Below, piece after piece: positions 24,608-31,152 of a stretch of DNA of 32,211 nucleotides. The stretch covers positions 1 to 32,211 of the forward strand of contig CALDHH010000157.1 of assembly GCA_937941575.1 (NCBI GenBank), in the 5' to 3' direction. The notes under the pieces were generated by a model, which saw only the letters and a program-made list of their open reading frames with translations, did no database searches and was not told the origin of the DNA. The stretch comes from an uncultured Alphaproteobacteria bacterium (lineage in GTDB: Bacteria; Pseudomonadota; Alphaproteobacteria; Micavibrionales; CSBR16-224). The first letter of the stretch is position 1, and the number at the start of each line of letters is the position of its first letter. The position numbers and the translations under genes are program-made.

Positions 24608-25408
24608 CTATATCTTTCTAACATTTTTTATTACTGGTATTTTTGCTCTTTTTATTGCATTTCTTCCTTTATTCATAATATCTATCTCTTGTTTAAATTC
24701 TGAGGTAAATTTATTTGATTTATTGAATTTGGATACATATTCCGACATAGCGTCTCTTAAATCTGGATTATCAGCATTCTCTGCAAGCTCTACTGCATTA
24801 ATTTTGCTTATATTGTGAATTATATATGGATCTGGATTATATTTTAATAATATTGATACCGCTCTTAAATCATTATCTTTAACCGCACAATATAATGGAC
24901 TCATATTATTCTCATTCGTAATATTGATATCGGCATTATTTTCCAATAATAAATCCATCGCTCTTAAATCATGTTTTATAAGGGAGATTATTAAAGCTGT
25001 ATTACCATGAACTCCTTTAATATTAACATCAGCCTTATATTTTATAAGATCTTTAACAATATTATAATTTTGTAAAAAGATTGAAACTATCAAAGGAGTG
25101 TTATGATTATCACTCTGAATATTTGGGTTAGCCCCATTTCTCAATAAATATCTAGATAGATTAAACCTGCTTTTACAAACAGCATTAAGTAAGCCTCTCT
25201 CCTTTGCTGAAGATAGCATATTTATATCAATATCCTTATGTCGATCCAATAATTTAAATACAAATCTATCCGGTGCGACCATACAAGCAGAGACGAATAA
25301 ATTTACTCTATCCTGTAAACTCCAATCAAAATCACCTGCATCTAGTTTTGCCAATAGCAGGTCTTCCGGAGTATCGCTTAATATATTTTTATTCTGTATT
25401 CCACTCAT
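24608..25408 (-). CDS. Ankyrin-repeat protein A2
   Basis: 266 aa. N-terminal block EDLLLAKLDAGDFDWSLQDRV, then FVSACMVAPDRFVFKLLD. Repeats include LSRYLLRNGANPNIQ, LIKYKADVNIKGVHGNTAL, MDLLLENNADINITN and LLKYNPDPYIIHN, followed by NAVELAENADNPDLRD, a segment shared with A3. The tail is AKIPVIKNVRKI. AAAGGATG precedes the ATG by 8 nt, a clear ribosome site, 29 nt after the A1 stop. Function unknown. Confidence 0.85.
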   Translation of the reverse strand: MSGIQNKNILSDTPEDLLLAKLDAGDFDWSLQDRVNLFVSACMVAPDRFVFKLLDRHKDIDINMLSSAKERGLLNAVCKSRFNLSRYLLRNGANPNIQSDNHNTPLIVSIFLQNYNIVKDLIKYKADVNIKGVHGNTALIISLIKHDLRAMDLLLENNADINITNENNMSPLYCAVKDNDLRAVSILLKYNPDPYIIHNISKINAVELAENADNPDLRDAMSEYVSKFNKSNKFTSEFKQEIDIMNKGRNAIKRAKIPVIKNVRKI

Positions 25409-25437
25409 TTTTATACATCCTTTATTAAATCAAATAA

Positions 25438-26229
25438 TTATAATTTTATAGTATTTTTTATTCTCGGTATCTTGGCTCTTTTTATTGCATTCTTTGCCCT
25501 GTTCATAACGACCGTCTCTTTCTTAAATTCAGATAGCCATTTATGTTTTTTATCGAACTCAATAATGTATTTTTCTATGGTATATGCCATTTCTAGATGA
25601 TTATTCTCTGCTGCTATTTCTAATGCAGTTTTATTTGTTCTGTTGCTTATTACATGTGGGTCTGGGTTATGGTCCAATAATAATGGAATACTCCAGCCAG
25701 ATTCTGCCGCCAAATATAAAGGTGTTTCATTTGAATCATCTGGTATATTAACATCTGCTCCTTTATCCAATAATAAATTTATTACCGATAAAGCTCCCCC
25801 CTTTTTTATGAGTCTTGACAAGCTAGTTAAACCACCATTCCCTCTGAAATTAATTTCTGCTCCACGAGCAATTAACATCTCTACTGTCTTTTTAACCGCT
25901 CTACGAGAAGATATTATTAGCATTGAATTACCATCTTTATTAACTAAATTGACTTCAGCACCGTGATCTAAGAAAGCCTTAGCTGATTTATAATGAAGCA
26001 AAGAAGACTCCATCGCTTTAATAGCCAATTCATTACTACCATCAAATTTTAAATCGGGGTTTCTGTTTAAAAAAGCTTCAACAAATGCTGTTAAGCTACC
26101 AATACATGCGCAATTTAATATAGTAAATTTTGTGTCTATATCTGTATCAAAACTGCCATTATTCAACATGTCTATTAAAACATGTTCTTCATGGCCGTAT
26201 ATTATTTCAATAATGTCTTCGTTTTTCAT
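25438..26229 (-). CDS. Ankyrin-repeat protein A1 (first in array, most divergent)
   Basis: 263 aa and the promoter-proximal copy. It is the outlier. The N-terminal block is HVLIDMLNNGSFDTDIDTK, and the FVTAC..AP module becomes LNCACIGSLTAFVEAFL. Repeats include AKAFLDHGAEVNLVN, LIARGAEINFRGNGGLTSL, LLLDKGADVNIPDDSNETPL and LLLDHNPDPHVI. The linker then keeps LSEFKKETVVMNRAKNAIK and the tail AKIPRIKNTIKL, so the conserved C-terminal end is retained even in this copy. No strong ribosome site. It may be the ancestral gene or have a separate role. recF lies 75 nt upstream on the same strand. Confidence 0.85.
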   Translation of the reverse strand: MKNEDIIEIIYGHEEHVLIDMLNNGSFDTDIDTKFTILNCACIGSLTAFVEAFLNRNPDLKFDGSNELAIKAMESSLLHYKSAKAFLDHGAEVNLVNKDGNSMLIISSRRAVKKTVEMLIARGAEINFRGNGGLTSLSRLIKKGGALSVINLLLDKGADVNIPDDSNETPLYLAAESGWSIPLLLDHNPDPHVISNRTNKTALEIAAENNHLEMAYTIEKYIIEFDKKHKWLSEFKKETVVMNRAKNAIKRAKIPRIKNTIKL

Positions 26230-26244
26230 TTTGGTATCAATATT

Positions 26245-26287
26245 TTGCTAATTTAAATTAAAAGACATAATACATTAAAATTAGCAA
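26245..26287. promoter_or_regulatory. Inverted repeat bracketing the -10 box of the ankyrin promoter (candidate operator)
   Basis: TTGCTAATTT (26245-26254) and AAATTAGCAA (26278-26287) are perfect 10-bp inverted arms 23 bp apart (12 bp with one mismatch). The -10 box lies between them, so a dimeric repressor could cover it. As RNA, only the left arm would be transcribed from this promoter, which argues for a DNA site over a hairpin. Confidence 0.45.
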
Positions 26288-26295
26288 TTTATCAA
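26267..26295 (-). promoter_or_regulatory. Sigma70 promoter of the ankyrin array
   Basis: On the minus strand TTGATA (26290-26295) and TATTAT (26267-26272) are separated by exactly 17 nt, each one base from consensus. Start of transcription is expected near 26260, about 30 nt before the A1 ATG. It gives the array its own control, independent of recF. Confidence 0.7.
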
Positions 26296-26304
26296 GTATC
26301 CTAA

Positions 26305-27414
26305 TTACAGTTCAACATATTGAACTTTATTCTTTAAATTATCGAAGTAAGATTTATCTGTACCAGTCATAAAACTTTGGCTTTTTAAATCAAAGATACG
26401 GTTGAATAGGGCCTCTCTTCTATTCTCGTCTAAATGGGCTATTATCTCATCTAATAATAATATTGGGGCATTACCCCTCTCTCCTTTGATAAGCCAAGCA
26501 TGCGATAAGATGATGGCTATTAACATCGATTTTTGTTCACCTGTTGAACAAATCTCAGCCGCAATACCATTTTGTTGATTAAATACTTTAAAATCGGTTC
26601 TATGTACGCCAAATTCTGTTTTCTCGGTTCTACCATCTTTTGATCTATTTAATTTTAAATTGGATAAGAATATATCCTCAACTTCTATTGCAGGTTTTTC
26701 ATTTAATAAATTCTCAACAAATCCATCCACATTTAAATTTGGAATTAAAAAGGCTTTATCTGTTCTTAAATAATCATTGATTGAATCTTGCAGTTTCTGA
26801 GTTATTTCTAACCTAGCAGCTGCGATTGCCACTCCGGTTTCCGCAATAATCGATTCGATAGAAGATAACCATTTATCATCTGGGGAATGGCTGTTTTTTA
26901 AAATATGCATCCTTTGTCTGATATTTTTCTCATATTTACTAATCCGACCAATATGGGCGGTATCGAATGAGAATATTAAACGGTCTAAAAACTTACGCCT
27001 AGCATAAGAGCTATCCATAAATAAGCGATCCATTTGCGGAGTTAGCCATAGGACTTGCATATATTCAGCTAAACTAGCTTGCGATCTTTGATTTTCTTGG
27101 TTAATCCGAATTATTCTTTTATTTTTTACATTATCAAAACCAGTCCCAATATTAACATCTTCACCTTGGAAATTGATTAAGCTTGATACCGCCCAACCTG
27201 CTTTATTATTTGATTTATGCTTCTGAACTTCCTCTAGCTTCGCCCCTCTAAAACCACGCCCTGGGGTTAAAAAGCTAATCGCTTCCAATAAATTAGTTTT
27301 ACCAACACCATTTAGGCCAGTTATAACAACTGGCTTATCATTTATTTCCAAACGAAAGGCTTCATAATTCCTAAAATTGGATAAATTAATACGTTTTACT
27401 GATAAAATGCTCAT
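26305..27414 (-). CDS. recF: DNA replication and repair protein RecF
   Basis: RecF is an SMC-like ATPase that helps load RecA at single-strand gaps. The 369-aa product starts VKRINLSNFRNYE, typical of the family. Walker A is GLNGVGKTN at 33-41, the ABC signature is STGEQKS from about 290, and Walker B is LLLDEIIAHLD at about 319-329. Length is normal. The usual neighbours dnaA, dnaN and gyrB are absent, as in many alphaproteobacteria. No strong ribosome site precedes the ATG. It is divergent from the 27536 gene. The ankyrin array follows by 75 nt. Confidence 0.95.
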   Translation of the reverse strand: MSILSVKRINLSNFRNYEAFRLEINDKPVVITGLNGVGKTNLLEAISFLTPGRGFRGAKLEEVQKHKSNNKAGWAVSSLINFQGEDVNIGTGFDNVKNKRIIRINQENQRSQASLAEYMQVLWLTPQMDRLFMDSSYARRKFLDRLIFSFDTAHIGRISKYEKNIRQRMHILKNSHSPDDKWLSSIESIIAETGVAIAAARLEITQKLQDSINDYLRTDKAFLIPNLNVDGFVENLLNEKPAIEVEDIFLSNLKLNRSKDGRTEKTEFGVHRTDFKVFNQQNGIAAEICSTGEQKSMLIAIILSHAWLIKGERGNAPILLLDEIIAHLDENRREALFNRIFDLKSQSFMTGTDKSYFDNLKNKVQYVEL

Positions 27415-27475
27415 TCAAAACAACATAAATACAAGCGTCTAGTTTTAAAAGGAAAAAATGTTTAACATAGGGTTA

Positions 27476-27504
27476 TTGACTCTTAAGAAATAATTAAGTA
27501 TAGT
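27476..27504 (+). promoter_or_regulatory. Strong sigma70-type promoter for the 27536 gene
   Basis: TTGACT (27476-27481), 17-nt spacer, TATAGT (27499-27504): each hexamer is one base from consensus. Start is expected near 27511, leaving a leader of about 25 nt with AAAGGA before the ATG. Confidence 0.75.
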
Positions 27505-27535
27505 ATTTCGATAATTAGAAAAAAGGAATATTGAA

Positions 27536-28135
27536 ATGCAAGATAACAACCGCAGCATGAGCAAAATGTTTAAAGAAGCTTTAACTAAAGTAAAAGTTGA
27601 GGATGTTGAAAAATATCAAAAAGAACATTTGAATAACTTTTTTATAAAATTAGCTGAGAATTTAGAAATCGATATGCATGAACAATATCAAGAACTTGTT
27701 GGTGATGATATTAGTGAAGAAGGCATGAAAAGATCAATTTCAATTGCCTTTATGGAAGGCAAAGCATCTATCCCGATGGCTAAAATGTTCCCTGAACCAC
27801 CATTACAAGGATATACTTTAAACTTTGATATATTAAGAGAAGATCTATTCGCAATGGATGGTTATCTTGACTTACATAGAAAATGTCGAGAAACTGATGT
27901 AGATATAATTGCAATAGCACAGCCAAAACCGGATGGTTCAACTGCATTTAGCATCGCAATACTAATGGATATGCCTTACGGTCAAATGAATGAAAGTAAC
28001 CATCCATCAGCAGAATTCCACCCATCAGCAGAACAATTAGATGAGAAATATAATGATGAAAATGATTTTGTTGAACCACATATTGTAAAAGACCCAAGTA
28101 AGATTTCATTTGGTGGTGGAAATAAAAGATCTTAA
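27536..28135 (+). CDS. Acidic hypothetical protein, 199 aa
   Basis: I do not recognise this protein. It is soluble and acidic, with a helical N-terminal third (MSKMFKEALTKVKVEDVEKY), a middle with SISIAFMEGKASIPMAK and GYTLNFDILREDLFAMDGYLDLHRK, and a short beta-like stretch DVDIIAIAQPKPDGSTAFSI. Near the C-terminus HPSAEF is followed at once by HPSAEQ, coded by two 18-bp units at 28001-28036. The tail is GGGNKRS. AAAGGA lies about 9 nt before the ATG and a near-consensus promoter precedes it, so it is probably well expressed. No membrane or export signal. Divergent from recF. Confidence 0.75.
   Translation: MQDNNRSMSKMFKEALTKVKVEDVEKYQKEHLNNFFIKLAENLEIDMHEQYQELVGDDISEEGMKRSISIAFMEGKASIPMAKMFPEPPLQGYTLNFDILREDLFAMDGYLDLHRKCRETDVDIIAIAQPKPDGSTAFSIAILMDMPYGQMNESNHPSAEFHPSAEQLDEKYNDENDFVEPHIVKDPSKISFGGGNKRS
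28001..28036 (+). repeat. Two 18-bp tandem units in the 27536 gene
   Basis: Two 18-bp units sharing CCATCAGCAGAA, starting CAT and CAC, encode HPSAEF and HPSAEQ. The copies differ at a few bases, so the duplication is not recent. Confidence 0.7.
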
Positions 28136-28147
28136 AATATCTGATAT

Positions 28148-28191
28148 TGGGCGAGATGGTTAATTAAAAATTATTAGTTAATCACTGCCCA
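28148..28191. terminator. Possible bidirectional terminator between convergent genes
   Basis: TGGGC pairs with GCCCA, and inside it TGGTTAA pairs with TTAATCA (one G-T), with a 14-nt AT-rich loop. The 3' flank on the plus strand is GTTTT, a weak T run. It overlaps the last codons of the minus-strand 28174 gene. Confidence 0.35.
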
Positions 28192-29613
28192 GTTTTCAAA
28201 ATATCCAACATAGCCATTTACGTCTTTTGTTACTCTAAAAATGCTATCCTTTTTTGAAGCCTTAATTAAATCAATTTTGGCTTTTTCTGCATCTGATATT
28301 AATTTTTTTGGAAAATTAACGATAATCTCTTTATTATTTTTAATATCGAAGAATCTTGCCGATAGAGAAAAATCTTTATTATCCAAAATTTCAATAAGTT
28401 TTATATTTTTATAACCCGATAAATCAAGATCCTGCCTTGCATTAATTGCTTTTGGAGTTTTGGCATTGAAGATAATTTTCTTATAATTGCTACCATCGCT
28501 ATTTATTTTTGATACCCCATTAAATATAATATCATCCTTTAATGATATCTCTTGGAATATTATTTCATCTGCTAAAGCTACAGGCATTATTGCAAAACCT
28601 GCAATATCAAATTTAACCTCAGATTTTCCTTCTTTTAAGCTAAGCTTTTTTATTATTCTTTCTTTATCAATTAATTGGCTAAATATAATATTCTCTTCAT
28701 CCAAGATAATTGGATTAAACATTGGATCTTTATGCTTATATAAAACCTCCTCTTCCATAGTGTTTAAATCTTTTAGCATAATTTCAAAATAAGAAATACT
28801 AGTCGTTTCACTATGTTTAGTCGTGTATATTATCTTCTGATAATCTTCTGAAAACGAAAAACTACCTTCTATTTTCTTCTTATCATCTGTTACTTTTTCC
28901 AGATTAGTACCATCAAAATTAACTCGATATATCTCGTTAAAATTATTATTAATTAATTTCGTCTCATCGGTTGTGGCATTCGGAAATGGAGTGGTTTTTG
29001 CAGCAATAAAATATAATCTATTCTGATTATCAAACATTAAACCTTTATCCGAGATTGAGCTAAATTTAGTAGCAATCGGTAATCTTTTACCTTTTGCCAA
29101 ATCAACGATCTCTAAAAACTTATTATTTTTAACCTGATAGATAATTGCTAGGAAATCTTGGTCTAATGATAATGCGTAATTATTATAATATAGGGCTTTA
29201 CCATTACTAGCCTGTTTTATATTAGCCCCTGTTTTATCTGCTATATATAGATAACCATCACGATTAAATAAAATATTCTCACCCTCTAATTCAAATTTTA
29301 AGAATTGAGTTTCATTAACTCCAATTTGCTTAATAGGGTCTTGCGCCAAAAGGCTCTTAAGCTCTTTTATTTTTAAATCAATAAGCTTGTCTTTTTCTTC
29401 ATAAATCAGAATTTCAGTTGCTTGTAGAATATTATCAAGCTTAAATATATCACCGCCATCATCCATCCATTTTTTTGATGAGAATAATAAACTGCTAACC
29501 TCATTCTTCTTGGCAGTATATTCTTTCGCATTCACAATCCCGCATGAGAATATTGAAATAATTAAACATAGATATAGCGATATTCTTATTCTATTTTTTA
29601 TCATCTTGACCAT
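28174..29613 (-). CDS. Secreted beta-propeller-like protein (TolB-type repeats)
   Basis: A protein of about 479 aa from ATG 29613, or 476 from ATG 29604; the frame extends back to 29706, but that part lies within the upstream gene and lacks the signal. The Sec signal is IRISLYLCLIISIFSCGIVNA, which could be cut after VNA or processed as a lipoprotein at Cys in IFSC. The mature part has WD/TolB-like strands: DGYLYIADKTGANIKQ, NEIYRVNFDGTNLEKVTDD, FSEDYQKIIYTTKH, NSDGSNYKKIIF. These resemble the blades of dipeptidyl-peptidase-IV or TolB propellers, but no catalytic domain follows. It overlaps the upstream gene by about 23 nt. Substrate or partner unknown. Confidence 0.7.
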   Translation of the reverse strand: MVKMIKNRIRISLYLCLIISIFSCGIVNAKEYTAKKNEVSSLLFSSKKWMDDGGDIFKLDNILQATEILIYEEKDKLIDLKIKELKSLLAQDPIKQIGVNETQFLKFELEGENILFNRDGYLYIADKTGANIKQASNGKALYYNNYALSLDQDFLAIIYQVKNNKFLEIVDLAKGKRLPIATKFSSISDKGLMFDNQNRLYFIAAKTTPFPNATTDETKLINNNFNEIYRVNFDGTNLEKVTDDKKKIEGSFSFSEDYQKIIYTTKHSETTSISYFEIMLKDLNTMEEEVLYKHKDPMFNPIILDEENIIFSQLIDKERIIKKLSLKEGKSEVKFDIAGFAIMPVALADEIIFQEISLKDDIIFNGVSKINSDGSNYKKIIFNAKTPKAINARQDLDLSGYKNIKLIEILDNKDFSLSARFFDIKNNKEIIVNFPKKLISDAEKAKIDLIKASKKDSIFRVTKDVNGYVGYFENWAVIN

Positions 29614-30049
29614 CTTGGTTATCTGGTAATTGTTCTGGCTCTTCATATTTAATTGTGAAATGCCATCTGATATTATTTTCATCGGCCCATTTAAAAACTT
29701 GTTCACAATTTTTAAGATCCATTAAAACACCTTCTCTATTTTTAATGCCACCTGGATTTTCTTCAAAGAAATCAATTAATCCCTTTGTCCATTCCAAACC
29801 TTCTTTAGCATCAAACCAAGGCATACCGTTTGCGAGCTGAAGCTGATCATCATTACCGAATAAGGTACTTATTAAAAACTCTTTAATTGGACCTTTTTCA
29901 ATAAAGACTAATTCTCGAAGCTTTTTAAGGTTTAAAGTCTTTGCCCATTTGCTAATTTTTCTTTCATTCTCAGCAAAAGCATAGGCTTTTAATCTATCAT
30001 CTTCATGGAGATTCTTGTTTTCTAAAACAATTGTATAAAAGCTTAACAT
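29591..30049 (-). CDS. Hypothetical protein, 152 aa
   Basis: I do not recognise this protein. It is soluble with no export signal, mostly helical and charged at the start (LHEDDRLKAYAFAENERKI), has a glycine-rich middle (FEENPGGIKNREG) and ends with a hydrophilic QDGQDDKK tail. AGGA stands about 7 nt before the ATG, which supports the start. It sits 37 nt after the Sel1 gene and overlaps the propeller-like gene, so the three are likely one operon. Confidence 0.7.
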   Translation of the reverse strand: MLSFYTIVLENKNLHEDDRLKAYAFAENERKISKWAKTLNLKKLRELVFIEKGPIKEFLISTLFGNDDQLQLANGMPWFDAKEGLEWTKGLIDFFEENPGGIKNREGVLMDLKNCEQVFKWADENNIRWHFTIKYEEPEQLPDNQDGQDDKK

Positions 30050-30086
30050 TCTTTAATCCTTTTATATTTAACGATAATAATGACTA

Positions 30087-30752
30087 TTACTGCACAGATG
30101 TCGGCACTACATTAACATGCTCTTTATACCAAGCATTCTTATAGTTTTTTTCTGAATAGTCCATAGTTTTAAATAAAAACTCTTCAAAAATCTTCTCATC
30201 CATTTTGCCAGTTTTTACAAATTCAACCACTGGATCAAATATTTGGGAAGCATAATTTGCATCATTACTCGCAGCTCGCCCTAAAAATTGCATACCTTTA
30301 TCAGAATCTTTTGAAATTCCAGTTCCCATTGAATACATCACACCCAATTGTATATCAGCCAAAGACAGACCTTGTTTTCCAGCTTGCTCCAATAACTCAA
30401 CCGATTCTGAGTAATTTGGTAATAGATATTCACCATTCATATAAAGCTGAGCCATGATGAATTGAGCATTCGGATGGCCACCATCAACGGCTTTCATAAA
30501 TAAATGCATCGCTTGTAATTTAGTGGTCATGTTTTTGGAACCTGTCCACACCTTCAAAGCCTTATGATATGAATCGCTAGACGTATCATTATTTCCCAAG
30601 AGCTTTTCCATTTTTCTAACGGCTTCCTGATTCTTTAAATCTTTTTTATCAGACATCATTCTTAATGCTTCTGCATTTTCGGATCTTTTATTAATATCGA
30701 TAACCAAGCCCACCAAACACGCACATATTAAAATTGCAATTATCTTATTCAT
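30087..30752 (-). CDS. Sel1-repeat protein with N-terminal membrane anchor
   Basis: A 221-aa protein with a hydrophobic start (IIAILICACLVGLVI), probably an uncleaved anchor or signal. About two to three Sel1 repeats follow: AMHLFMKAVDGGHPNAQFIMAQLYMNG, SVELLEQAGKQGLSLADIQLGVMYSMGTGI (given in pieces here as seen) and KGMQFLGRAASNDANYASQ. Sel1 repeats form helical hairpins that bind proteins. The start overlaps the ferredoxin stop by 8 nt (ATGAATAA). It is probably periplasmic-facing or membrane-attached; the partner is unknown. Confidence 0.82.
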   Translation of the reverse strand: MNKIIAILICACLVGLVIDINKRSENAEALRMMSDKKDLKNQEAVRKMEKLLGNNDTSSDSYHKALKVWTGSKNMTTKLQAMHLFMKAVDGGHPNAQFIMAQLYMNGEYLLPNYSESVELLEQAGKQGLSLADIQLGVMYSMGTGISKDSDKGMQFLGRAASNDANYASQIFDPVVEFVKTGKMDEKIFEEFLFKTMDYSEKNYKNAWYKEHVNVVPTSVQ

Positions 30753-31059
30753 CGTCCAAAACCTTTAGCCTTTCAACTTCATTATTATCGATCAATTTAT
30801 TTTTTAAAAATTCATCAACATCTTCTCTGGTTTCAATTTTATACCAGTTCCCCTCTGGATACATCACCACCACTGGACCCAATTCACATCTATCTAAACA
30901 GCCTGCTTTATTAACCCTTATATTTTCAATCCCAAGCTCTTTTGCTCTAGCCTTCATGTAATTAGCCAGTTTTAAAGACCCTTTAGAACTGCAACAGCCC
31001 CTTACATGGCCAGAGCTTCGCTCATTGGTACAAAAAAATACATGACTTTTATAAAACAC
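30745..31059 (-). CDS. Thioredoxin-like [2Fe-2S] ferredoxin (COG3411 type)
   Basis: A small ferredoxin with a thioredoxin-like fold holding a [2Fe-2S] cluster. The pattern HVFFCTNER, RGCCSSKGS and NKAGCLDRCELGPVVVMYPEG is diagnostic, with cluster cysteines in FCTN, RGCC and GCLDRC. RGCC has one extra Cys compared with the usual RGSC. I start at GTG 31059 (104 aa) because GGGGGA lies 5 nt upstream; a TTG four codons earlier (31071) would bury that site. It heads the four-gene run down to 28174, though no functional link to those genes is obvious. Confidence 0.9.
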   Translation of the reverse strand: MFYKSHVFFCTNERSSGHVRGCCSSKGSLKLANYMKARAKELGIENIRVNKAGCLDRCELGPVVVMYPEGNWYKIETREDVDEFLKNKLIDNNEVERLKVLDDE

Positions 31060-31152
31060 TTTATCCCCCAAAACATATTAAATTATTTTGTCTTTATATT
31101 ATATTAATGTTACTTATAATTCTTTAAAAAATGAAGGTTTAATATCTATAAA

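Larger units (their letters stand above)
19707..26229 (-). repeat. Tandem array of eight paralogous ankyrin-repeat genes
   Basis: Eight genes of 263-269 codons follow each other on the minus strand with gaps of 17-29 nt or a 4-nt overlap. Each has the same plan: a variable 10-20-residue start, a conserved LLEMLDAGEFD-like block, FVTAC..AP, about four ankyrin repeats, and a basic tail close to AKIPKIKNVRKI. Leaders between genes are also related, so the duplicated unit is leader plus gene. I label the genes A1 (26229) to A8 (20498) in order of transcription. Confidence 0.92.

Noticed and set aside
19777-25966. Several plus-strand frames of 62-131 codons opposite the ankyrin genes
   Set aside because: They recur at the same place in each paralogue and encode low-complexity Ser/Leu/Ile sequence, as expected for antisense shadows of a duplicated AT-rich gene.
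19707-26229. CRISPR or other short-spacer repeat explanation for the repeated sequence
   Set aside because: The repeat unit is a full gene of about 800 bp with conserved protein sequence; no 20-50-bp repeat with unique spacers exists anywhere in the window.
31081-31152. Sigma70 promoter for mnmE using TTGTCT and TATAAT
   Set aside because: The spacing is 21 nt, too long; the TATAAT alone is noted with mnmE but a full promoter is not claimed.
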